Shown one piece after another: positions 18,793 to 27,819 of a stretch of DNA of 64,000 nucleotides (its first letter is position 1; each line of letters opens with the position of its first letter). Under the pieces are notes generated by a model, which ran no database searches, was not told the origin of the DNA, and was given only the letters and a program-made list of their open reading frames with translations. The stretch is from Streptomyces sp. NBC_01210. Lineage in GTDB: Bacteria; Actinomycetota; Actinomycetes; Streptomycetales; Streptomycetaceae. Location of the stretch: positions 310,001-374,000 of the forward strand of contig NZ_CP108549.1 in the NCBI RefSeq assembly GCF_036010325.1, given 5' to 3'. Made by a program: the position numbers and the translations under genes.

Positions 18793-19886
18793 AAGAGCGT
18801 TTTGTCCTGGCGAGGTTGTTTGGTGGTGTTTTAGGGCCCGGCTGAGGTGGGGCCGCTGAGGCAGGCAGGTCCGATGCGGCGGATGCGACGGGTGTCATCG
18901 TTGGTTGGCCCGTTTCCGTCAGTTCGCTCCTGTCTGATCCCAAGGCGCCCCCGCTTGACCTCCTTTGCGCCCTGGGGACACGGCGCGCTCGGCGGTACTA
19001 CGGAAACATGACGCGACATCGCCCATATCCCAGCGACCTCTCCAATGCACGCTGGGAGCTGATCGGGCCCACGCTCACCACCTGGCGGACCGAGCGCAGA
19101 GACAAGGGCCTGGACATCGGCCGCCCGCCCGAGCACAACTTGCGCCGCATCATGGACGCCATCCTCTACGTCGACCGCACCGGCATCCCCTGGCGTTACC
19201 TGCCACATGACTTTGCGCCGTGGAAGACGGTCTACGGCTACTTCGCCGCCTGACAGAAAGAAGGCGTCTTCGACCAGCTCAACGGCCTTCTGCGTCGTTT
19301 GGTGCGGGAGGCCGAAGGCCGCGACGGCGAGCCAAGTGCCTGCGTGCTGGACGCGCAGAGTGTGAAGACCTCCGCCAACGTGCCCGCGACCGGCCAGGGC
19401 ATTGACGCCGGCAAGAAAATCGCAGGCCGCAAGCGCCACATCGGGGTCGACACCCTCGGTCTGCTGCTGGCCGTCTGGGTCACCGCGGCGAGTGTCTCTG
19501 ACAACGTCGGCGGCATGCACTTGATGTCCCACATCGCCGCCACGAACCCCCGCGTGACCAAGACATGGGCCGACACCGGCTACCGCACCAAAGCCATCGA
19601 CCACGGCGCCCGCCTCGGCATGGACGTCGAAGTCGTCCAACGCGACCCCGGCGTCAAAGGATTCAAAGTCATCCCCCGGCGCTGGGTTGTCGAGCGGACC
19701 TTCGGCTGGCTCATGCACCACCGCCGTCTCGCTCGCGACTACGAAGCCCACCCGCACCGCTCCGAAGCCATAATCCACGTCGCGATGATCGACCTCACAA
19801 GCCGACGACTCACCCGCGAAACCACCCCGAACTGGCGCGACACCTGAACCTCGAACCAAACAACCTCGCCAGGACAAAACGCTCTT
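18793..19886. mobile_element. IS5-type element, copy 2, 33-bp perfect ends
   Basis: A perfect inverted repeat of about 33 bp (begins AAAGAGCGTTTTGTCCTGGC at 18792 and at 19887 on the other strand) bounds a single transposase gene. It lies head to tail against copy 1 with only the shared TAA between. The right outside triplet is TCA, so the flanks do not match as a simple duplication. Confidence 0.8.
19008..19847 (+). pseudogene. IS5-family transposase, copy 2, one in-frame UGA
   Basis: The frame encodes the full transposase: N-terminal Tnp domain (YPSDLSNARWELIGPTLT, then VDRTGIPWRYLPHDF), DDE residues in VLDAQSVKTSAN, TWADTGYRTKAID and RRWVVERTFGWLMHH. The only defect is TGA at 19251-19253, between YFAA and QKEGVFDQL, where relatives have Trp or Arg. 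The ends of the element are perfect, so loss of function is recent or conditional on read-through. Confidence 0.82.
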
Positions 19887-19927
19887 TCAGACGGTGTCAT
19901 ATGTGGTGATCACTCGCTGAGTTGTGC

Positions 19928-20365
19928 ATGGGGCGGGGCACGTGGAGTTGGATCGTTCCGGACGGCTTGTCGGAGATCGCCAGGCCGTTGATTCCGCAGG
20001 ACCAGGTGCGGCCGCAGGGCGGGGGAACGCCGAACGCGCCTGATAAGACAGTGTTCGCTGCGATCATCTATCTGCTGGTAAGCGGGCGCGCCTGGCGGGT
20101 TGTGCCGCCGTGCTTCGGGTCTCGAAGTCGACCTCGATCGGCAGGCTCTGTGCGGGATCCGGTTCGTTCTGCGCACCGGAGTCCAGTGGGAGTACGGCCT
20201 CAGGAACTGGGCCTCGGATCGGGGATGACGTGTCGGCGCCGTGCCGTGTGGAACGAGGCCGGGAGTGTGGGACACCGGCTGCACGCCGCCCTGCAGACGA
20301 AGCTGCGGTCGGCCAAGCAGCTGGACTGGTCGCAGGCGGTGATCGACTCGGAGCAACGGCTGTGA
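19928..20365 (+). pseudogene. IS5-type transposase N-terminal remnant
   Basis: GTWSWIVPDGLSEIARPLIP, followed by KTVFAAIIYLLVSGRAWR, is the N-terminal domain of another IS5-type transposase. After a frame change near 20108 (RVSKST) only scraps remain (LHAALQTKLRSAKQLDWSQA). Its left end lies against copy 2. Confidence 0.6.
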
Positions 20366-20399
20366 TCGACGCCGACTCGTGTGCATGCATATCCGACTA

Positions 20400-20700
20400 T
20401 GAGTCCCTTCGTCCGCGGAGCGGGTGTGGCCAGTTCCGTGCGGTCCGACTTCCCTATCTGCATGACGTTACCGCGATGCCCTGGCTTCTGACCTGCACCT
20501 TTGTCCACCTCTTTGTTGGGGCCACCCAAACTTTGGCGAGAGGGCGGCAAACGACCGTCAAAAGACTGCAGCTCTCCAAACCTGTAACGGCGGATCGATT
20601 CTCGGACTGCGTAGGCTCACGTGCGGACAGGTCGGTGAACCTAGTGGGTTCCTCTTTTGCTGGGTATATGTCCTGGTGGCGGGGTAGTTGAGGGTGCTCG
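20400..20700. other. Gene-free stretch
   Basis: I see no supported gene. It lies between the IS5 and IS630 remnants. Confidence 0.4.
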
Positions 20701-20717
20701 GGGGCGGGTGCTGGACG

Positions 20718-20955
20718 ATGGTCTTACGGGCACGACCGGGGCGTGACGAGGACGAACGGGCCGTCGTTCGTCGATTGTCGCGGGCGCGGAAGGCTCCGCG
20801 CGATGCAGTGATGCGGGCCCGGATGATCGAGCTGAGCTGGTCGGGGCTACGGGTGCCGGTGATCGCCGTGGAGCTGGACTGTAGCCAGAAAATGGTCCGG
20901 TGCTGGCTGCACCGCTTCAACCGCTCAGGCCTGCAAGGGATCGAGGCCGTCTTCT
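20718..20955 (+). pseudogene. IS630-type transposase N-terminal fragment
   Basis: From an ATG the frame encodes the HTH half (ARKAPRDAVMRARMIELSWS and SQKMVRCWLHRFNRSGLQG). It matches one IS630 subgroup and diverges after about 78 residues. The DDE half is absent. Confidence 0.6.
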
Positions 20956-21055
20956 CGCGTCCCTGGATCCTCCTGGGCCGACGCTACCGCCGTACGCGGC
21001 GCGCGGCCGCTTCCCGAGGAGGTTGTCCGTCCGCAGCGGTCGAACAAAAGTGAAA

Positions 21056-21081
21056 GGCAAGGAGGTCACCAACTCCTTGCC
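21056..21081. terminator. Hairpin, possible terminator
   Basis: GGCAAGGAG and CTCCTTGCC pair across an 8-base loop, about 100 bases upstream of the glycosyltransferase start and just after the IS630 fragment. The following bases are only weakly T-rich. Confidence 0.45.
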
Positions 21082-21181
21082 ACTCTTAACTCATGGCGGA
21101 CTGGGAGGCTTGCGGCAAGGACCCCTTCGTGGCGCAGAATCTCCGGCCGAGGCCAGAATCTGCGGAAGTGGGGGTCGCGAA

Positions 21182-22421
21182 GTGCGTGTGTTGTTGTCGA
21201 CGTATGGGTCGGGCGGGGATGTCCAACCGATGGCGGGACTCGCGGTACGGTTGCGGGAACTCGGCACGGAGGTTCGGGTGTGCGCGCCGCCGGACGAGGA
21301 GTTCGCGAAGCTTCTGGCCGGTGTCGGAGTGGAGCTGGTGCCGGCGGCCGAGCCGGTGCGCACGTTGGTGAAGGGGGCGGCTCCGCTGCCGCCGGAGGGC
21401 CTGCCCCAGCGCGCCGCCGCGCTGGTCGCCGCGCAGTACGAGGCGGTTGCCACTGCGGCCGAGGGACGTGACGCGGTGGTGGCGACCGGCCTGGTCCCGG
21501 CGGTGTCCGGGGCACGCTCGGTGGCCGAGCAACTGGGCATTCACTTCGTGTACGTGAGCTACTTCCCGACCATGCTGCCGTCGCCTCACCACGCGCCGCA
21601 CCCGCTGCCGATGTGGCCGTTCCCATCGGACATGACCGAGAACCGGGAGCTGTGGAAACTGAACGCCCACAGCTTCAACGCGCTGTACGGCCCAGGGCTC
21701 AACGCTCACCGGATGTCGATCGGCCGGCCACCGGTGGACGACGTCCGCAGCTACGCCTTCACCGACCGGCCCTGGCTGGCGGCGGACCCTGTCCTCGCCC
21801 CATGGCTAAAGTCGGCGGACCTCGACGTCGTGCAGACCGGCGCGTGGAACCTGCCGGACGAACGCCCGCTGCCGGCCGACCTGGTGGCGTTCCTGGAGGC
21901 CGGCGATCCACCGGTGTACGTGGGCTTCGGCAGCATGCCCATGCGCGAATCGCAGACGTCGCCCAGGTGGCCGTCGAGGCGGTCCGCGCGCAGGGCCGCC
22001 GCGCAGTCGTCGCCCAGGGCTGGGCCGACCTGGCCCTCATCGACGACCACGACGACTGCTTCGCCGTCGGCGAGGTCAACCAGCAGGCACTGTTCGGCCG
22101 GGTGGCCGCCGTCGTGCACCACGGCGGCGCGGGCACCACGACGACGGCCGCCCGGCCGGCGCGCCCCAGGTGGTCGTACCCCAGATCGTGGACCAGCCGT
22201 ACTGGGCTGCACGGGTGACCGAGTTGGGCATCGGCGCGGCACACGACGGACCGACGCCGACCTTCGAGTCCCTGTCGGCCGTGCTCAAGGTGGCCCTGAC
22301 CCCCGAGACCCACACCCGAGCGACCACCGTGGCCGGCACCATCCGCAGCGACGGGGCGACGGTCGCCGCGAAACTGCTGCTCGACGTGATCAGCCGAGAA
22401 AGGCCGCAAGTGTCCGCATGA
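21182..22421 (+). pseudogene. MGT-family glycosyltransferase with two frameshifts
   Basis: GT1-type enzyme that moves an activated sugar to a small-molecule acceptor (macrolide, glycopeptide or flavonoid type). From GTG at 21182 it starts VRVLLSTYGSGGDVQPMAGL, typical of antibiotic glycosyltransferases, then LRELGTEVRVCAPPDEEFAK and [12 protein letters not shown]. Near 21950 the frame shifts to [20 protein letters not shown] and [14 protein letters not shown] (donor-binding signature). Near 22160 it shifts again to [20 protein letters not shown] and ends at 22421. About 413 codons would be restored, full length. Converges on the esterase; possibly a drug-modifying pair. Confidence 0.82.
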
Positions 22422-22611
22422 ACCACACGGGATCGTCGAGGCAGGGACAGCCCGACGCCGGGCTGCACCAGCAACTCGGCATGCCGGAAGAGACCGGCAT
22501 GTTCAGTGGCATCACCCGCGGCAACAGCCCGACGTCGTACCCACCGGCGAACAACAGCACCGCCCTCCACGATCATTCTGTTGGAGTTCCTAGTGGGGAT
22601 GACGGTTCTGG

Positions 22612-24164
22612 TCATGGTGTGTCCTTGAGGGAGCACGTACTTGGGCTGGGTACGGCGGGCCGGGCCCAGGCCAGTCGTTCCTCGCCGCGAGGGTCGTCGA
22701 GCCGGGTCCATTCGGCGTCGATGCGCATCGTGGCCCGGGGATCGTTGTCGTACTTGTCCCAGCCGGGGTGGCCGGTGGTGGCGAACCGGACCCAGGTGTG
22801 GTGCATGCGGGCGGCGAGGTCCGCGGGGGCTCGTCGGGGCCGAGCAGGCCGTCGGGTCCGTGCAACCGGGGCAGATGTGAGACATCGAAGACGAAGGGCA
22901 GCTCCATCGTGTGGGTGGCGCCGAGCTTTCCGTCCAGGGCATGGGAGCGCCATGCGAACTCGTAGCAGAAGGTGGCGGATTCGGGGCGGGCGGCATGTGC
23001 TTCGGCCAGGGCCCAGCTGCCCGTGTCGAACAGCGCGTCGCCCAAGATGGCGGAGCGCAGCTCGCCGAAGGACGCCGTGGGGCCTGCCTTCCTGTACGTC
23101 TCGACGAGCTGCGCCGGATTCGGGTGCGAGCGCGCCGCCTCGGCGTCGACGTCCGTGGCGGTCGAGGTGGAGTACTTGCCCACGGGGACCAGGTAGAGGT
23201 TGCCCTCCTCGGTGTTGGTCCCGATGAGCAGGTCGATGTGGGTGCTCGGGCCGGCGGCGACGGATTGGGCGGGCTGTGCGTCGAGGACCAGGCTGAAGGG
23301 GCTGAGCCCGACCAGCGGGTCGCCGTGCGTCTCGATCTGCAGGTCGATGCCCGCGAGCCGGGAGGCGGCCTCGAGCAGTCGCTCGTCGGAGACCTCTGCG
23401 AAGGCGTCGGCTCGGGGCTCGATGCCCAGTGTTTCGGCCGCTGCCCTGGTGACGCGGGTGTCCTGCTCGGTCGTGAACGCGCCCAGTCCGCTGCCGCTTT
23501 GGACGATTGCGCGGCGGAAGAGGCCCATGGCTTCGGGGTGGCGAGGACGCCGCCGACGATGGTTGCCCCAGCCGACTGCCCGAAGAGGGTGACGTTGTGC
23601 GGGTCACCGCCGAAGGCTGCGATGTTCTCCTGGACCCAGCCCAGCCCAGCCCAGCGCTGCGACGACGTCGAGGAGACCGCGGTTGGCGGGTGCTCCGGGG
23701 ACGTGGAGGAACCCGGCAATGCCGAGCCGGTAGTTGAGGGCGACCAGGACGACGCCGTCGCGGGCGAAGGCGGAGCCGTCGTGCATCGCGGACCGCGTCG
23801 ATCCGGCAACGAATCCGCCGCCGTGGACGAACACCATGACGGACAGGCCGCCGCTCGCGGCTGCGGGCGTGAAGACCTTGACGGTGAGGTAGTCCTCCCC
23901 GCGGCTCCAACCGGAGCCGAAGTAGAGGGACATGTCCACGCTGCCGAGCTTGCGCTCGGTTTGCGGCGCGTTGGGCCCCGGCGCGGCGGCATCCCGTACG
24001 CCGTACCAGGAGGCGTGCGGCTGCGGCGGCGCGAATCGGCCGGCGCCGTGGAGTGGGGCGGCGTAGGGGATGTTCAGGAAGGCGGCGGTGCCGCCCTGGC
24101 GCAGGCCGCGGACCGCTCCCTGAGCGGTGGGCACGACCGGGTCGTGATGGTGGTACACAGTCAT
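22612..24164 (-). pseudogene. Type-B carboxylesterase with several frameshifts
   Basis: Alpha/beta-hydrolase of the COesterase family (PF00135). AAGGA precedes ATG at 24164; the product starts MTVYHHHDPVVPTAQGAVRG and contains the oxyanion segment [13 protein letters not shown]. Near 23640 the frame shifts to [20 protein letters not shown] (nucleophile Ser), again near 23560 to [16 protein letters not shown] and the acid-residue region, and once more near 22830 to [20 protein letters not shown], ending at 22612. Catalytic elements are all present but in different frames. Convergent with the glycosyltransferase. Confidence 0.82.
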
Positions 24165-24304
24165 TCCTTTCTGCAGGCCTGAGTCTGGGCGGGGCGAAGG
24201 GTGTGCGGCAATTGACGGCGAACTCGCTTGCGTCGCGCGACTTCGACAGCGCCACGCCCGCCGGCCCAGGTGCGCGGGGATCAGGCGGACTGTTGCCGGC
24301 CGCC

Positions 24305-25149
24305 CCTCCCTCATCCATGCCGTGGGTGAGGCGAGCGCCTGCGGTATCCGCGGGCCGCTGGTCCACGGCTGGGCCGACCAGCGGTGGACTCTGGCCCGAG
24401 TAAAGACACTGTTTGGCCGACTGTTCCACGTGACCTACACAGTCGAAGGCACATGGCGCCTTCTGAAGCGGCACGGCTGGTCGTGGCAGCAGCCGTGCCG
24501 CCGCGCGATCGAGCGCGACGACGCGGCAGTGGACCTGTGGAAGAAGGAGGTCTGGCCGCGGGGAAGAGCGCCGCGGCGGCGTGCAACGGCTGGATCGTCT
24601 TCGAGGACGAGGCCGGCCAGTCGATGGCGCCGCCGCGCGTCAGAACCTGGGGCCGCACGGGCTGCACCACGGTCGTTCGAGTGCGGGCCCGTGGCTCGGG
24701 TCCAGTCTCGATGGCGGGGATGGCCTGCTACAAGCCCGGAGAGCCATGCCGCCTGATCTACGCCGTCCGCGAGTGCACCGGACGCAAGGATCAGCCGAAG
24801 GGCTTCGGCTGGCGTGATTTCCGTGACCTGCTGGTCCGCACCCGCATGCATCTCGGCGGGCCGATCGTACTGGTCTGGGACAACGTCCGCATCCACCCAC
24901 CGCGCCCTTGCGCGGGTCCTTCGCTGCGAACAACGACTGGCTCACCGTATTCCAACTGCCCACCTACGCACCCGATCTCAACCCGGTTGAAGGCGTGTGG
25001 TCCCTGGTCAAGCGCGACCTGGGCAACCTCGCAGCAGCCGATCGAAGCCAGATCACCAGAGCCGTAAAGCGCAAGCTGAAAACCTGCAGTACCGGTCACA
25101 GATGATCAACGGCTGCGTGAGCGGTACCGGCCTGGCCCTCGAAAGTTGA
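24305..25149 (+). pseudogene. IS630-family transposase, C-terminal two thirds
   Basis: HGWADQRWTLARVKTLFGRL, GWIVFEDEAGQSMAPP (first catalytic acid), IVLVWDNVRIH and TYAPDLNPVEGVWSLVKRDL (DDE end) are clear IS630 landmarks. The frame changes near 24550, 24905 and 25083; the natural end LQYRSQMINGCVSGTGLALE stops at 25149. The HTH half is missing upstream, where the esterase promoter region lies. Confidence 0.78.
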
Positions 25150-25167
25150 TCACACTCAACGAGTCGA

Positions 25168-25842
25168 CTACATGGAGCCGAAGTATCGGTCCCACCAACT
25201 GGACGGCCATTCAGGGAGTGTGGGATGCCGACGCTCGCCGTCGTACCGCACTTCGAGCAGCTCTTCGGGGACCACCACGTATCCCAGGTCGATGAGAGCT
25301 TGCTCCACCCTTGAAAAGTCTCCGGCGTCCAGTTCGCCCTGCGCCTGCGCGTCATCCGTGCTGAGGAAGGCCCCGGGGTTGTCAGCCGACACCAGAGCTA
25401 GAGACCCGAACTTGCTCACACACACCACGATCCGTGTCCCGCACACCGTCGCCTCCGCAGGGACAACGAGGCGACCGTACTGACTGGAGTCCTGGGTGTC
25501 CCGCTCAGACGTGCAACTCATCCCGAAGTCGCCCTCCAGTCTGGACACCAGACATCCGAAAGGCACGGCGAGTGCGGTCTTGCTGTAGCCCTTGGGCCAC
25601 TCCAGCCACTCCGGGGCATCCAGCTGACGCAACAACGTCATCAGATCCGGTTCTCTCTCCACCATCCGCCCATCCTGGCGCGAAAAGGCAACGCTGGTCC
25701 ATGCGGTTCCTGGTGCTGCCAGAGCCGACATCACACGTTCAAGTTCAGTAGCTCCGGTCGGCGACCAGACGCCGTTTGCAGCCCACCTCGGGGAAACGGT
25801 CCTGGCGGCGCGGGAAGAGAATGAACCGAACACCGGCCGCAT
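25168..25842 (-). CDS. Hypothetical protein, about 224 aa
   Basis: The chosen ATG gives MRPVFGSFSSRAARTVSPRW; the longer in-frame extension upstream resembles IS-end sequence, so I exclude it. The product is soluble and acidic with a C-terminus PEWPSSWWDRYFGSM. I do not recognise the family. The aromatic WWDR(Y/F)F ending is common in small streptomycete proteins next to toxin-immunity genes, but that is only an impression. It converges with the IS630 remnant. Confidence 0.5.
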   Translation of the reverse strand: MRPVFGSFSSRAARTVSPRWAANGVWSPTGATELERVMSALAAPGTAWTSVAFSRQDGRMVEREPDLMTLLRQLDAPEWLEWPKGYSKTALAVPFGCLVSRLEGDFGMSCTSERDTQDSSQYGRLVVPAEATVCGTRIVVCVSKFGSLALVSADNPGAFLSTDDAQAQGELDAGDFSRVEQALIDLGYVVVPEELLEVRYDGERRHPTLPEWPSSWWDRYFGSM

Positions 25843-26087
25843 CGCACTGGAGGTCACGTTCGCCTCCGGTCGTGTTCGTTGTGAGAGCTGGGCTGGGGGA
25901 CCTCCGCCTGTCCACGTGAGGATCCTGGGCTCGCCAGGAGGCGATGTGATGATCTCGTCGTAGCTGGTGATCACGCCGTCGGAGCCGTCCTCATCCGGTG
26001 ACAGCGACAGTCCCTGAGGGACGTGCACCCGACGGACCGTTCAAGCAGTAGACGCGTTGGTCGCGATGGCGGTCCCGTGGGTGTGGG

Positions 26088-26273
26088 GCCGACGCCAAAG
26101 CCCACTACCGGCGCCGTCGCGACAACCACGCAGACTGGCACGCCGCCGCCCAGCGCAACCTCTTCAACGGCATGATCGGCCAGCTCTACCACTGCCTCCA
26201 GCAGAGTCATCGATGCGACGAGGCACTGGCCTTCCCAGCTCCACCCGACGAGGTGGGCACAGCGGTCGCATAA
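26088..26273 (+). pseudogene. IS110-family transposase C-terminal scrap
   Basis: In one frame the sequence reads DAKAHYRRRRDNHADWHAAA, then RNLFNGMIGQLYHCLQQSHR and ends ALAFPAPPDEVGTAVA with TAA. This is the conserved C-terminal tail of streptomycete IS110 transposases. Everything upstream of it is missing. Confidence 0.6.
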
Positions 26274-26312
26274 CCAGAGGCGGTATCTCACCGGCAGCGA
26301 TCAGGAGCATGC

Positions 26313-26864
26313 CTAGCGCGGCAGGCGGCCCAGCACAGCACGGAACCTCTCCCGCCCTGCCGTGACGCTCGCGTCCCACAGGCCTGAGGCGTCACCGCTC
26401 AGCGAGAGGGACTGGAGCCGTTGTTCCTCGGCGAGAAGGCCGGCACCCGCCACGTTCTGGTCCAGCATCCCCATCGCGGTGAGCGCCGCATGGCCGCAGG
26501 ACACCGCGTCATCAGCGCTTCCCGAGCCGTGGGCTAGCAGGGCATACCGCAGGCAGAGGACAGCGAAGAAGGCGTACGTGTCGGCGACATCAGTGATCCC
26601 CTCCTCGTCCGGCCGAAGCTCCGGGAACCGCTCCAGCAGGCGTACGCGCTCGGCGGCGTCGGCGAACCGCCGGTCGGCATACCAAAGATCGCGCACGGAC
26701 TCCGCATAAAAGTCCACGTCGGATGCCCGCCCCGGCGCGCCCGCCCGCAGGCCCACGAACAGTGGCGCCATGCGTTCGGTGCAGGCGGAGACATACAGGC
26801 GAATCGCCTCGCCGCCCCCGTCACGAAGCGCCTCCGCGACGGCCTCCTCCACCAACGTCTCCAC
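26313..26864 (-). CDS. Hypothetical protein, 183 aa
   Basis: Clean frame from ATG, acidic and helical, with a middle segment of alpha-helical repeat character (YAESVRDLWYADRRFADAAE, then AFFAVLCLRYALLAHGSGSA). No signal peptide or membrane helix. I recognise no family. The adjacent minus-strand gene upstream overlaps its first codons in another frame, so the two may have been separate elements joined by decay. Confidence 0.55.
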   Translation of the reverse strand: METLVEEAVAEALRDGGGEAIRLYVSACTERMAPLFVGLRAGAPGRASDVDFYAESVRDLWYADRRFADAAERVRLLERFPELRPDEEGITDVADTYAFFAVLCLRYALLAHGSGSADDAVSCGHAALTAMGMLDQNVAGAGLLAEEQRLQSLSLSGDASGLWDASVTAGRERFRAVLGRLPR

Positions 26865-27138
26865 GTCCCACCCTCATTCCCGTTCGAGCAGATCGACAGG
26901 CTACACAGCAGGCTGACGGCCACAGCTTGACGAGTGAGGACCCTGCGGTGTCTGGATAGCCCCGTTCCTCCGCCACCCGCTCCCAGCTCTCGTCAGCTCC
27001 CGCATACAGGGCCGTCCAGCCGACGGGGCGCACGTTCTCCGGCAGGTGTGTGATGCTGCCGGACTCGGCGATACGGGTCGACAGGGTCAGGATGCTGACG
27101 GTCCGGCTGACGTTGTCGTCGCAGCGGGGTGCGCTCAT
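26821..27138 (-). CDS. Hypothetical protein, possibly truncated
   Basis: From ATG the first 75 residues look like a real protein (TVSILTLSTRIAESGSITHL, then PVGWTALYAGADESWERVAE), while the tail becomes a low-complexity Gly/Arg run and overlaps the next gene, so the natural C-terminus may be lost. It follows a hairpin leader almost identical to the one in front of the neighbouring gene at 27566. Confidence 0.4.
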   Translation of the reverse strand: MSAPRCDDNVSRTVSILTLSTRIAESGSITHLPENVRPVGWTALYAGADESWERVAEERGYPDTAGSSLVKLWPSACCVACRSARTGMRVGRGDVGGGGRRGGAS

Positions 27139-27171
27139 CAGGGGTGCCCCTTCTCGGGGTGTGTTCTCGGC

Positions 27172-27192
27172 GCGGGGGTGCCACTCCCCCGC
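27172..27192. promoter_or_regulatory. Hairpin leader, copy A
   Basis: GCGGGGG and CCCCCGC pair across TGCCACT. It lies about 35 bases upstream of the minus-strand ATG at 27138. An identical hairpin lies upstream of the next minus-strand gene. Confidence 0.6.
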
Positions 27193-27240
27193 CGCCGGTG
27201 GTGCGGGCCCCGCCGCCGGTGGTGCGGGCCCCGCCGCCGG
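27191..27240. repeat. Tandem repeat, 21-bp unit
   Basis: The unit GCCGCCGGTGGTGCGGGCCC plus C occurs twice in exact tandem with a partial third copy, in the gap between two small genes. Confidence 0.8.
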
Positions 27241-27259
27241 ATGGGGCGGGGCAAGGGCG

Positions 27260-27566
27260 TCAGCCCCAGGTGACGCGCAGGCCTCGGGCCTGGGCGTACT
27301 CGGCGAGCTCGCGCAGCTCGTTGAGCCGCGCCGGGGGTAGCCCTCGGAGCGGCCGCAGGCGGTGAAGCGGCCGTCCGTGACCGCGGGCGCCCGGCGTCGG
27401 CGGGGTCGAGGGCGAGGGCGAGCAGGACGCGGCCGAGGAAAAGCCGGGCAGCGTCCTCATCTCCGTACGGCTCGGCGTATCCGAGGGAGTCCAGCACGCG
27501 GGCGGCGTTGGAGTTGTTCATGTTGACCGGCTCGCCGGTGAGTTCGGCGGTGAAGGTGACCGACAT
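27260..27566 (-). pseudogene. Small conserved hypothetical protein with frameshift
   Basis: The start is well supported (GAGAGGAG before ATG). The product opens MSVTFTAELTGEPVNMNNSN and continues RLFLGRVLLALALDPADAG; then the frame shifts and ends LNELRELAEYAQARGLRVTW with TGA at 27260. It looks like a small family of about 100 aa found repeatedly in streptomycetes, function unknown. It is divergent from the P450 gene. Confidence 0.55.
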
Positions 27567-27605
27567 GCCGGGGCTCCTCTCGGCGGGTGGGTGTTTCCGG
27601 CTGCG

Positions 27606-27626
27606 GCGGGGGTGCCACTCCCCCGC
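27606..27626. promoter_or_regulatory. Hairpin leader, copy B
   Basis: Same GCGGGGG / TGCCACT / CCCCCGC hairpin as at 27172, here about 40 bases upstream of the minus-strand ATG at 27566, within a longer direct repeat. Confidence 0.6.
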
Positions 27627-27819
27627 CGCCCGGGCGGGGCGCAGCCGGTGGGCCGCACCCCGGCGGCCGGCTTCCCGGCGGAAGGGCGGCAGGATCCGGG
27701 GCGTTCCCGGAAAGTGGCTATGCCGAGGCGGGCTGTCACCGGGTGCGCCTGCTCCCGTACAGTCCGTGGTGCCGGTGCGCCGTTACGGCCAAGCACAGCG
27801 GTTGACCAGGAGAAGAATC

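Noticed and set aside
19008..19847. UGA at 19251 as a selenocysteine codon
   Set aside because: The protein is an IS transposase with Trp/Arg at that place in relatives, the site is not catalytic, and I see no convincing SECIS hairpin after it. A nonsense mutation is simpler.
20900..23227. 775-aa plus-strand open frame
   Set aside because: Only the middle encodes the glycosyltransferase; the beginning is IS630 debris and the end is antisense to the esterase.
20718..25149. One IS630 element split by a glycosyltransferase-esterase cassette
   Set aside because: The N-terminal piece (20718) and the C-terminal piece (24305) belong to different IS630 subgroups as far as I can judge, and no target duplication or cassette ends are visible.
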